Below are positions 13,437 through 23,878 of a stretch of DNA of 64,000 bases, piece after piece. Each line of letters starts with the position of its first letter. Position 1 is the first letter of the stretch. The DNA comes from Bursaphelenchus xylophilus (lineage: Eukaryota > Nematoda > Chromadorea > Rhabditida > Aphelenchoididae). A program made the translations under genes and the position numbers. Under the pieces are notes generated by a model. It was not told where the DNA came from and made no database searches. It was given only the letters and a program-made list of their open reading frames with translations. Location: positions 8,928,001-8,992,000 of the forward strand of contig CAJFCV020000001.1 of assembly GCA_904066235.2 (NCBI GenBank). The letters are read 5' to 3'.

Positions 13437-13520
13437 CCTTTTTCGTGGTGTAGTGGATTTTGGTCAAATTTAGTAATCCGAAGGTCGCGGGCCGCGCGCG
13501 GGTTCGATCCCCGTGGAAGG
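13437..13520 (+). repeat. tRNA-like (tRNA-derived) module in left arm
   Basis: Contains a box A-like TGGTGTAGTGG and a perfect box B GGTTCGATCC with a five-pair T stem (GCGGG/CCCGT). The ends pair as a weak acceptor stem. The anticodon arm is poor, with only part of its stem pairing, so this is a degenerate or tRNA-derived sequence rather than a working tRNA. This copy carries an extra GC-rich insertion (about 13490-13500) absent from the other arm. A run of seven T at about 13629 downstream could terminate Pol III. It reads towards the palindrome centre. Confidence 0.7.
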
Positions 13521-13879
13521 AAAATGCGTAAAACTGTACAAAACCTCAAAAAATTGGTTGTTGTGGATTGATTATGGATATCAGAAGTATGCAAAAGTGT
13601 ATCAAAGTTGATTTCCGAACTTGAAAGCATTTTTTTGATGATGAAACTTGGATTTTGGTTTCCGTGGATTATGGTGCAAATTTAGTCTAGGAAATGGCTA
13701 CAGTTGTTTATAATTAGGTTTTTTAGCTTTTTGAATCCAATGGAGCAGGGATTTTGGCCATAGGATTACTGTAACATAGACAAACCGGATTTCGGCCGCT
13801 TAAAATCGGCCGTAAAACGGTTGTTTCTAAACATACGCAGCTAATTCTTCAATTTTTGGAATCAGCGTGAAATTTCACA

Positions 13880-14167
13880 TAATTTGCACCTAAACAATGG
13901 GTTATTGGTTGAATACTTTGTTTTCAGTGGTGACTTACTTTAAAACTTGGAAATTGTAAATAAAACTATGTTAGCGAAAGAATTAGCCAAAAATATTTTG
14001 AGGCTAAGTTTCATCAACGTATGCAAACATTTCTAGACCAAAATCTCAGAATTTTTTTTTTCGATTTCCACGGATGACTTTTTTTACTGAAAAATTTCTA
14101 ATCTGCTCGAAAAAAATCCTTGGAATTTGTGCGACCAGTTAGGATATTATATTCAATGATTCTAGAG
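13880..14167. repeat. Central loop of the palindrome
   Basis: Single-copy spacer between the arms. It holds a diverged copy (about 13970-14015) of the outer arm segment with the pattern GAAAGAATTAGNCAAAAATATTT, found at 15805-15830 and, inverted, in the left arm. This suggests that the loop was itself built from the same modules. No gene seen. Confidence 0.55.
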
Positions 14168-14516
14168 CAGAATTTCACGCTGATTCCAAAAGAATTAGCT
14201 GCGTATGTTTAGAAACAACCGTTTTACGGCCGATTTTAAGCGGCCGAAATCCGGTTTGTCTATGTTACAGTAATCCTATGGCCAAAATCCCTGCTCCATT
14301 GGATTCAGAAAGCTAAAAAACCTAATTATAAACAACTGTAGCCATTTCCTAGACTAAATTTGCACCATAATCCACGGAAACCAAAATCCAAGTTTCATCA
14401 TCAAAAAAATGCTTTCAAGTTCGGAAATCAACTTTGATACACTTTTGCATACTTCTGATATCCATAATCAGTCCACAACAACCAATTTTGAGGTTTTGTA
14501 CAGTTTTACGCATTTT

Positions 14517-14589
14517 CCTTCCACGGGGATCGAACCCGCGACCTTCGGATTACTAAATTTGACCAAAATCCACTACACCACGAAAAAGG
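14517..14589 (-). repeat. tRNA-like module in right arm (73 nt)
   Basis: Mirror copy of the module at 13437, without the extra GC-rich bases. It is 73 nt, the size of a tRNA. It has box A-like TGGTGTAGTGG, box B GGTTCGATCC, a five-pair T stem with loop TTCGATC, and an acceptor stem with about six of seven pairs including G-T pairs. The anticodon stem is damaged and the loop is off length, so decoding function is unlikely. It also reads towards the palindrome centre, so the two modules face each other. Confidence 0.7.
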
Positions 14590-14876
14590 GGTGATGACTT
14601 TTTACACTTTTTTTAAATGTTTCTAGGGCAGAATTTTACGCTGATTAACATATGTAAAAATCAGCTGCGGCATTTCAGAAACAAATTTTTTATGGCCGAT
14701 TTTGTTCGGCCGAAACCACATTGCGGTATGTTACAGTAACCCGACCGCCGAAGTTCTGGATTCACAATGACGAGCATACCCGAAAACATCAGTATTCCCA
14801 ATTTCAGCCATTTCTAGTGAGTAGTCGTGCTGTAATAGTCGATTACTGTAAAAACATTAAATTGTAAATTACAGTA

Positions 14877-15793
14877 CAGGGTGGTCCAGCTAAGTTCGCG
14901 GATGTAAAATGCTTATAACTTTTTATAGGATTGTTCAATTTTTATGAGCAATAGCTCATTTTATTCCTTAGTAGTTGCCATTTTGTTTAAAAAAAAGATC
15001 ATAAAAAACGATCAATCCTACGTCGAGTTATGACCCTTCAAAGTCAAACATGCTTTTTCACGTAAATTTTAAACAAAATTTAATTTTCAAAAATTTGAAT
15101 TGCGGTGTCACCGCTCGCTGTTACCGGGAAATGATGGTGAACAGAGCGATCCCAGCTATGCAAAATTGGCCCAATTTTGCCAGTCTTTGGTATTCTTCCA
15201 TAATTTGGCGCCTCATTTGTTCATCCTGGCGAACTCGTTCCACCTCTTCTTCGATTACGCGCTTCAATTCCACGTCTTTGGGCGCCAATCCCTGATGAAA
15301 ATCCGCTGTTTTAAGAACCCCAAAATGGAGAAATCTGGCGGAGTTAGATCATGTGAACGCGGGGGCCAAGCAATTGAGCTGGTTGCCGCGCAGATCCCCG
15401 GCCCATCCAACGACCTGGAAAAACCTGGTCTAGGAGTTGACGGACAGCTATAGGTGGCGCGCCGTCTTGTTGAAAAACAAAACTGGCAAAATTGGGCCAA
15501 TTTTGCATAGCTGGGATCACTCTGTTCACCATCATTTCCCGGTACCAGCGAGCGGTGACACCGCAATTCAAAAATTTTTGAAAATTAATTTTTTTTTAAA
15601 ATTTACGTGAAAAAAGCATGTTTGACTTTGAAGGGTCATAACTCGACGTTGGATTGATCGTTTTTTATGATCTTTTTTTTTAAACAAAATGGCAACTACC
15701 AAGGAATAAAATGAGCTATTGCTTATAAAAATTGAACAATCCTATAAAAAGTTATAAGCATTTTACATCCGCGAACTTAGCTGGACCACCCTG
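14877..15793. mobile_element. Foldback derivative of a Tc1/mariner-type (DDE) transposon, 917 bp
   Basis: Begins CAGGGTGGTCCAGC and ends with its exact complement. Terminal inverted repeats are about 305-310 bp each (14877-15183 and 15484-15793), highly similar. The flanking TA at 14875-14876 and 15794-15795 is a target duplication. In the intact left arm of the host palindrome the same position has a single TA, so insertion and duplication are proven inside the window. About 300 bp of unique middle sequence plus the right repeat encode a broken transposase on the minus strand. The left repeat is an inverted copy of part of that coding region, so the element arose by inverted duplication of a transposon segment. 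Confidence 0.92.
15180..15571 (-). pseudogene. Broken DDE transposase fragment
   Basis: The minus strand reads GVTARWYREMMVNRVIP, then FVFQQDGAPPIAVRQLLDQ (the QQDGAPP motif around the second catalytic aspartate), then FPGRW. After a frame change it reads WPPRSHDLTPPDFSILGFLK (third catalytic acidic residue in LTPPDF), and after another frame change it gives a C-terminal helical stretch LAPKDVELKRVIEEEVERV. At least two frameshifts and no N-terminal DNA-binding domain make it non-functional. The order of motifs is that of Tc1/mariner-superfamily transposases. The spacing between the last two acidic residues is about 40 but unsafe because of the frameshifts. Confidence 0.85.
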
Positions 15794-15932
15794 TAGGTTA
15801 ATGAAAGAATTAGGCAAAAATATTTCAGGAATATGTTTACTGGATGCCTGCGGTCATTTTAAAATCAAAAACTCAAAATCGATTTTTTTCTATGTCCACG
15901 GCTGATTCAGTGACTCAGAAATCGTGTTTTAA

Positions 15933-17891
15933 TGAATTACGCAACGAATGGTCCTTGCGCAAAATTGCCTTTTCAGACTGCGCAATGAAGGAGGTACACG
16001 AAAAACAAAATTTGGATGCTTATAGACTATACTATAATTAACTACCATGGCTGTGAACTTAGAAGATACCATACGTTACCCCATTTCCAGTCTCACCCTT
16101 GAATCCCACAGCGCAAACAAATAACGCGTGGATCCTGGCTTTCTGTTTCAAGCTAAAAATAAAAAATTCCTGAATGAGTTGGATATAGACAAAGTAAGAT
16201 TAGCCGTCTACCTATTTACCTTCTCATCCCCTAATTTATTTATTTATTTGCTCTAGTCTATTTTCGTTGCTTCCGTAAGTTATTTTTTTTATTTATGGTT
16301 ATTCTAGGCGTATTTCCAAAATCTTTACCGGAAAATGACATTGGATTATCTAAGTTTGCTAAGCTGTCGATTGCTCATTTCTTTATTTATTTCCTACAGA
16401 TTTGTTGGGAGATCTGGACAATAGCGAAATTTAGAGGGGTGTTCTGGGAAAAGATTGAAAGAAAGACGTGAATCCAATTAATCCTCGGCGTGATTTGTGA
16501 AGTAGCTTTACTAAAAATGTCTAATTTGGTTCCTAAAACCCCTGTGTAATCTAATTTCACAGTCCTTTCACCGTAATTTTGTTATATATATTTATGTGCT
16601 TATATTGAGGGTATGGGAAATATCGTGCAGAGCACAAAGGAGAACGTCAAAACAAAAAAACTAAGAGGTATTACGAGACTTCTTTTACCCTGTCTGGCTA
16701 TATTTTTAAAGGTATAATAATTCTTGCCAAACCAAACTTCGATAACATAAGGTGAAGTCAGTATGGGATGCTAAAGCAGGTAGTTTAGAAGTATCTATTT
16801 TTTATCTTCTCCCTTTTTAATAGTACCGGGGTTGGGTGTCATCTTTGACTTGAAGCTATCAAGTTCTTTGAATTGTCGTTTTTTATGCAAATCGACCAAC
16901 CGAAAACCGACCTGGAAGAACGAAACGACCCGCCCGAGACATTCCTCAATTTGACTTTTAGGCGTTTCAAGGCCCGCTTAACGTCGTCGTACACCTTTTC
17001 CATTTAAATGGACATGTTTTGCCATTCATTGGGCCAAAAAATTTCTTTTAATGTTCTCTCCTTTTTTCGGGAATTGTCGGCATTAAAAGGTGGGCCGGAA
17101 GTATAGGGCGCGCGCCTGCCTTACTATCTCAGTGCCCAAGGGCCCGCCGGCCTGTAATTGGGATGACAGCCGATCTCTTCGCGGCCCGGTGATAAAATTA
17201 AAGAGACGGCTTCAGGCCTGGCGAATTACACTTTCCGCGCTTTATGGGGATTCGTAGCCGGCGTTCGGGTTTTATTTTATTTGCAGTACTAATTTACCTA
17301 CTATAGGGTGCTGCAGAATATCGTTAACGGTCTTCAGCGGTTGTGGACGAGTTGCCGGTGCACCGGCATCGGCTAGTTGAACATGGAAACGGTAATAAGA
17401 AATGCAGGATCACTAAAATATCTACAGGAATAGATCTAAGTTTTGATTATGTGACTTGTTGATTGTGACCTATTTTTTATTACAAAGAATCCTACAAAAT
17501 GTGATGCATTACCGGTCCGTCTAAAGTTCCTGCACAAAATTGTGAATTTACTTCCCTTTTCATGGTGTATATAATGCTTGAAAAACCATTCTCTGCTCAT
17601 ATGGAATCTTTTAATTTCCTTAGACCACGATCCCTGGGCCCGTAATTAATCGTACATGTCAGAATATCCTGGGGCGGAATGAAATTTGAGAAAAAATTTA
17701 TTTCTCGAAGAAAAAGCCCGACATCGATCCCCAACACATGGTAATCTTAGTCGTATCTGAATTGAAAAACTTTGGCAGGCCTGCAAACACACTTTCCACA
17801 CATTTCGGTCCCTCCAGGGCTATCTATCAGGAGGGTTCATTTATACCATTTAAATTGAACTAAACTTATTGGTCTCAGTTTTTGATCAATT
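15933..17891. promoter_or_regulatory. Upstream region of pmr-1 with a GC-rich block
   Basis: Nearly 2 kb without a gene. Most is AT-rich, but about 17090-17400 is markedly GC-rich (for example the run GGGCGCGCGCC near 17106). It holds a perfect 14-bp palindrome GCCGGTGCACCGGC at 17354-17367. A promoter or conserved regulatory block of pmr-1 is the simplest reading. I see no open frame that looks coding. Confidence 0.4.
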
Positions 17892-20800
17892 ATGGCTAGA
17901 AAGCGAAAAGGACGAAATTCTGATGTAAGTTAATTGAGCGTGTGCATGCTGAATAAAGCGGTTTTTAATGCAAGAAAACTAATTCCGACGTCATTTCCTG
18001 AATGAATCCCATGAATATTAGGCGAGAGAGTGAATAGCAACCTGGGTTTATTATTTTGATATCAGTTCTGGGTCATTTACGGTTAGGTTTATAGGTAACT
18101 GAGGATGTTAGCTTCTGGCATATATGACACTATCTTATGACTTTAGAAACCGAAGCCAACTGAGACCACCTCACTAGTCAACAATACCAATGCCACCACT
18201 AAGAACGACCTCAAGGACATGTTCGACTCTATAAACACCGCCAAAGCCTCATCTCTGACCACTCAGGACGTTGTGAATGTTCTCCGAACTGATCTCCAGA
18301 ATGGGCTGAATAGTGCCGAGGCACAACGACGCGTCAACTTTAGTGGATATAATGAGTTTGAAGTGGTGGAAAGGGAGTCACTTACGAAAAAATACCTCGA
18401 ACAGGTAGGATTTTGATGTTCAGAAATGTTTTTATTGTCTTCAATTTTATTATTTTTTCAGTTTAAAAACCCACTGATTGCCCTTCTCCTGGCAAGTGCA
18501 ATAGTCTCTCTGCTTATGAAACAGTACGATGATGCCTTGTCAATTACAGTGGCAGTCGTCATTGTTGTTACGGTGGGATTTGTTCAAGAATATAGGTCGG
18601 AAAAGACCCTCGAGAAGCTTAACAAACTGGTACCTCCAATGGCTCATTGGTAAGAAAATATATGTCATCATAATTGCGGTTACAGTATTCGAGATGGTCG
18701 TCCAACCCAGTTTTTGGCTCGAGAATTGGTCCCTGGAGATTTGGTCACTCTGAATTTGGGGGATCGGGTCCCAGCCGATCTTCGACTTGTTGAAACCATG
18801 GATCTTCTTATTGATGAAGCCTCGTTCACTGGAGAAACTGAACCCTGTCATAAGCATTCGCAACATATAGAAGATGCTGACAACAAGGGTGTGGACCATT
18901 TGCTTAATATGGCCTTTATGGGGACATTGGTCTCGTCCGGCAGAGGAAAGGGTGTTGTGGTAGCTACGGGACATAACTCAAGGTTCGGTGAGGTCTTCAA
19001 GATGATGCAAGCTGAAGAAGCGCCAAAAACACCATTGCAAAACAGTATGGACCACCTGGGAACTCAATTATCATTTTATTCATTCGGAGTGATTGGAATC
19101 ATTTTTGTCATAGGATTGTTACAAGGAAGAGAGGCCTTGGACATGTTCACGATTGGAGTTAGGTAAGAAAATTCGAATTCTTTGTGTTTAGTATTGGAAT
19201 TGGGAGCTTTATATGGTTTTTTGTTTCAGTCTGGCTGTTGCCGCGATCCCAGAAGGTCTCCCAATTGTTGTTGCAGTAACCTTGGCCATCGGAGTGATGA
19301 GAATGGGCAATAGAAATGCCGTGGTCAAGAAGCTCAGTGCTGTGGAAACTCTGGGATGTGTGACCGTGATCTGTTCGGATAAGACGGGAACTTTAACAAA
19401 GAATGAAATGACAGCGGTAGTTGTTCTTGGGGCTGATGGAACGAAAGCTCAAGTTGGAGGTGTTGGTTATGACCCATCAATGGGAGAATGTATAACAGAC
19501 AGCAATCAGAAAGTATCGGGACATTCTCATACCTCTTTGAGCAGACTGATTGAAGTGGGATGTGTTTGTAACAACGCTCAGATCATCAACGGGACAGTAC
19601 TGGGACAGCCAACAGAGGGAGCTCTGGTTGTTCTCAGCATGAAAACTCAGCTGGATATTGCCAGAACTTACTTCAGAAGGATCAAGGAGATCCCATTCAG
19701 TCACGAAACTAAATGGATGGCAGTTCAGGTGGAACCTGTGAGTAGAGTAAGTGGAATTATAAAATCTTTTACTTTGGTTTGTAATGAAAGGTAGTGTAAT
19801 ATCGTGTTTTAGCCCGGGAATATGGAAGTGATGGTCAAAGGAGCCCTGGATAGAGTATTAGAAATGTCTGTGGGGTACTTGGCGAATGGTACTGAACAAC
19901 GGCTGATGGACAGAGCGTACAAGGAGAACACTTTACAACAAGCCAGAGGTCTGGGTGCTAGTGGATTGAGAGGTAAATTTTAATTTGGCATTCTTTTGGT
20001 TATGTTGTCAATTAGAAGAGCCGTTATGGTTGTGTTGCAGTTATCGGAATGGCTTGTGGTCGCGATATGCAATCATTATATTATGTCGGCATGGTCGGAA
20101 TCATGGATCCACCCCGAGAAGGATGTGTGGAAGCCATCGAAACAGTCACTGGAGCCGGAGTCACGGTAAAAATGATTACCGGAGATTCGATGGAAACTGC
20201 GTGCAGCATCGCCACCCGACTTGGAATGCATTCCAATCAAGATAACATCCTCTCCGGATCTCAGATTGATGGAATGAATGAGCATGAACTGGAACAAGTC
20301 ATAAAAAGTGTTACGGTTATATATCGAGCAACTCCTAGGCATAAACTGAAGATTGTAAAGGCCCTTCAGAATGTGGGAGAAGTGGTTGCGATGACTGGAG
20401 ATGGGGTTAATGATGCTGTGGCCTTGAAGAAGGCTGATATCGGAATTGCAATGGGAGAAACGGGCACGGATGTTTGTAAAGAGGCAGCGGACATGGTACT
20501 TATTGATGATCGCTTCCAAACAATCGAAGCTGCGATCGAGGAAGGGAAAGGAATCTACCATAACATTAACAATTTCGTCAAATTTCAACTTAGCACGTAA
20601 GTTTGTTGGCTTTTTAAATAATGAAGTTAGTAATTGAATTAAAAATATTTGCTTTCAGAAGTGTCGCCGCACTCTCACTGATTGCATTGTCCACCATATT
20701 CCACTTTGAGAACCCCCTAAATGCCATGCAGATCCTCTGGATCAACATTATTATGGATGGTCCACCTGCCCAAAGTCTTGGAGTGGAACCAGTGGACTCG

Positions 20801-21414
20801 GATATTATCAAACAGAAGCAACGAAATGTAAAAGATCCAATGATTAACAAGGCTTTGATCATAAATATCATATCTTCGGCTGCCATTATTATTGTGGGAA
20901 CTTTGCTTGTATTTTATATGGAGGTATGTCGTTTTTTATATTCTGTTGTGTATTGTTGAAATTTTGATGGACTGTGAAGACAAGCATGATTTTAGATGTC
21001 GGCGGACAATAAAATCACCCCTCGAGACACGACTATGACCTTCACTTGCTTTGTTTTGTTCGATATGTGGAATGCATTGAGCTGCAGATCATCAAGGAAA
21101 TTGATCTGGGAGATTGGATTGTTGAGGAATAAGATGTTTTGTCTTGCTGTCTCGGGCTCTCTGTTCTGCCAGCTTCTCGTCATTTATTTTGCACCTCTTC
21201 AACGGGTCTTCCAAACTGAAGCTCTCACAATTGGAGGTAAGCCTGGCTACTATAATTTTGCTTTTTTTTCATGTTGATTTTATGTATCATTCTTTCAGAT
21301 TTGGTATTCCTGACAGTGATTACATCCACGGTTTTCATCTTCAATGAGTCAAAGAAGTACTATGAATTAAAATTGCAAAAAAAGAAGCCTGATTATTCGA
21401 CCAGCACCTTATAG
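17892..21414 (+). CDS. pmr-1: Secretory-pathway Ca2+/Mn2+ P-type ATPase (SPCA/PMR1)
   Basis: Golgi P2A-type pump moving Ca2+ and Mn2+ into the lumen. Ten exons (17892-17924, 18147-18404, 18462-18649, 18686-19162, 19230-19737, 19813-19972, 20041-20596, 20659-20923, 20996-21236, 21299-21414) join in frame to 933 residues, close to human ATP2C1. Visible marks: actuator-domain [12 protein letters not shown], the M4 ion-site motif [13 protein letters not shown], the phosphorylation site [13 protein letters not shown], the nucleotide-binding VKGALDRVL, the hinge [19 protein letters not shown], and the M6 site [15 protein letters not shown] with N and D. The short M1-M2 region without SERCA-like second-site residues fits SPCA. 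Exon 1 is a tiny basic leader ([11 protein letters not shown]). AATAAA lies near 21676. Confidence 0.97.
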
Positions 21415-21965
21415 TACACTAACTGAGGTACAGGTGACTCGATACTGACCTCGAATCAACATCTTTATGATGCTCGCAACCAGCATGGCTTTAAATAGGA
21501 TCTTCTTATTGTATCTTTAGTCTTTTCCTAACAACTTTCACTTATTTATTCGAATCTTGAGGATTAAAGTGCCAAACAACTGAAAACTTTGTATTTTTCT
21601 CGATTGTCTGACGGGTTTTATATCTCAAAATTGAAAGTCAGCCCCTCCGGTAATGAAAAGAGATTTTAATACCATAATAAATATTCTATGAGTGCTTGAG
21701 GTTTGTGTTTCATTAGATTTAAGTTTGGTTTTGGGTGCCAAAAACCAAGTATCGCTAATTAATTTTAATTAAATCAATACACGAGATTTGTTTATCTGGA
21801 GAGCAAAAGGACAGACTTATCAAAAATGTAAATTAGTGTGCCTTATACGGAATTCTTGCACCTTTTTTAGGAATTCTAGATATTATTCTTGCTATTGTTT
21901 TTTCTTTTGTGTAAAAGAGTACGTGCAGAATGAAAATAAAGTCATCACTAAATGAAAACTTGTAG
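21415..21965. promoter_or_regulatory. Gap between pmr-1 and the MnmE gene
   Basis: 550 bp, AT-rich. Contains the pmr-1 3' UTR (AATAAA at about 21676) and the upstream region of the mitochondrial MnmE gene. The distance is too large to suggest co-transcription with pmr-1. Nothing else seen. Confidence 0.4.
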
Positions 21966-23720
21966 ATGTTGTTGCGCCATCGCCTTACATTGTTAACGCT
22001 GATACGGTCAAAATCAATATTCGCGCTTAGTTCGGGTCCTAGCCCAGCGGCTGTCTCGATTATTCGAATATCAGGTAGGAAATTATGCTAACTATCAGAT
22101 AGTAAGGGGAACACATGCCAATGTAAATCTCTGGTTTAGGTCCCGAAAGTAAATTAGTCCTTCAAAAGATCTCCAGATCCCAAAAATTCGATCACCGTCT
22201 CATGAAATACTGTGAATTCTATAGGCAGAGCGGAACACTGATCGACAAAGGACTGGCTGTTTATTTTAAAGGTAGTTTCTGTATCCGTAATATGTTTTAT
22301 TTCGTGCGTTGTTTTAGGTCCTCAATCATTTACGGGGGAAGATTCTGCCGAATTTTTTGTTCACGGGAGCCGAGCTGTTGTCGATATGTTGCTAGAAGAG
22401 CTGGGCAGATACCCAAACCTAAGAGCCGCTGGACCTGGGGAATTTACCAAACGGTAAGGTCTTGTGTTACACGTAATTATACTGCAATACGAATTATTTG
22501 TGAGGGCCGTCATCATTGTCTAAACAAGGAAATTTCAGCGCATTTTTCAACGGGAAGTTGGATTTGACCCAAGCCGAAGCCCTGAACGACTTAATATTGG
22601 CTGAGACACCCGCGCAACTCTTTCTAGCCAATCGTCAATCTAACATTTCTAAAAAACTACAACCCATCCGAGAGGCATTGCTTAATTTCGGTGCTGAATT
22701 GGAGGCTAACATTGATTTCGGAGACGATATTCAAAACCAGCAAGGGCAATGTTGGAAAAAAAGAATAAAGAACGAAGTGAAATCGCTGATTACGGTAGTT
22801 GAATCAATGGTCGGAACTGCGAAGAAAGGAATTTTGGTAAGAGATGGAGTCAAGATTGCTCTGATTGGAAGAACTAATGTGGGGAAGAGCAGTCTGATGA
22901 ATAAATTGGCCGAAAGAGATGTGGCCATCGTCTCGGATATACCGGGAACAACAAGGGATTGTTTGGAACTAAAAATACGAATGGCCGACCTAAATGTAAC
23001 ACTATTTGATACAGCCGGAATCAGAGAAACAAAGGATAAATTGGAATTAGAGGGAATCAAACGGACTCGAAAGAGGTAAGATTGTATTAGATGTAATATT
23101 ACACGGTATGTATGTGTAACACTAAATATAGAATCAATCTACAAAATTTGTGATTCCAGTGCAGAAGAAGCCCATCTACTTGTTTTGGTAGTGGCTCCAG
23201 CAAATGTGTCACCATTAAATTCTGTTATCAATGAAATAAAGTGGTTAATAGAAAGTTTCCCATCAACTCCGAAGGTGATCCTGATAAACAAAGTGGACTT
23301 GCTTGACTCAAAAGTGGTAGACCAAATTAAAAATGGTATAATTTTGCTCTATTGTCTCTATCGTTCATTTATCCGTGTTTTTAAACTTTCTTTTCAGCCC
23401 TACCCCACCTAAAAATGGCCTTTGTTTCCTGTCTCACCAACTCTGGAATCTCCAGTTTGATATCAAATCTAGAACTAAATGTAAAAGACCTCACCACTAT
23501 TGAAGAAAATGAAATGGTTCTGAGTCGAGAAAGACATCTTCGGTTACTCGAACAGGCTTATGAATCACTTGAGAACTTCGTCCAGAACATTGATGTGGAC
23601 ACAGCGATTGCCGCTGAAGATTTGAGAGAATGCGCTGAAGTCATTGGGGAAATAACTGGAGTTATCAGTCGAGAATCTGTCCTCGACAAATTGTTTTCTT
23701 CATTTTGCATAGGCAAATGA
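21966..23720 (+). CDS. mtcu-1: Mitochondrial tRNA-modification GTPase (MnmE/GTPBP3)
   Basis: Works with MTO1/MnmG to modify wobble uridine in mitochondrial tRNAs. Six exons (21966-22074, 22140-22271, 22318-22453, 22539-23075, 23160-23335, 23398-23720) join to 470 residues. The N-terminus is basic and hydrophobic ([17 protein letters not shown]), fitting mitochondrial import, and is followed by the family start [18 protein letters not shown]. The folate-binding domain includes [17 protein letters not shown] and [19 protein letters not shown]. The inserted G domain has P-loop [24 protein letters not shown] and NKVD. The protein ends FCIGK, the invariant C-terminal motif carrying the catalytic cysteine. 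All key residues are present. It is followed 158 bp later by lars-2 on the same strand, with AATAAA at about 23807 in between: an operon-like arrangement. Confidence 0.96.
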
Positions 23721-23878
23721 CACTTGTTGATTTTTTGTTAATTTGTTCAAAATATTATTTTCCGCAAAATTGGCAAATGTAAAAAATGTTTGGCATTTTG
23801 ATGCAAATAAAAAGATTTTTGTTGAAATTTTAATAAATTCTGTGCACTGATGTTATAAAATATTGAAGAGTATCCGTT

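Larger units (their letters stand above)
13003..15932. repeat. Composite long palindrome (foldback element), arms about 0.85-0.88 kb
   Basis: Left arm 13003-13879 and right arm 14168-14876 plus 15796-15932 are inverted copies with only scattered differences. The right arm is interrupted by a 917-bp insertion (14877-15793). The loop is about 290 bp (13880-14167). The inverted match ends exactly at TTAA on both outer sides (TTAAAACACGATTTC and its complement), which would fit a TTAA target duplication but does not prove one. Without the insertion the element is about 2.0 kb. Each arm carries a tRNA-like module and two diverged copies of a ~120-bp unit with TTACTGTAACATA and CGGCCG. No transposase of its own is visible, so it looks non-autonomous. 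The frames inside it (13409-13630, 14409-14594) are mirror copies of each other and not genes. Confidence 0.93.

Noticed and set aside
13409..14594. Matching frames at 13409-13630 (-) and 14409-14594 (+) as a gene family
   Set aside because: They are mirror copies of one palindrome segment that contains the tRNA-like module; no protein features.
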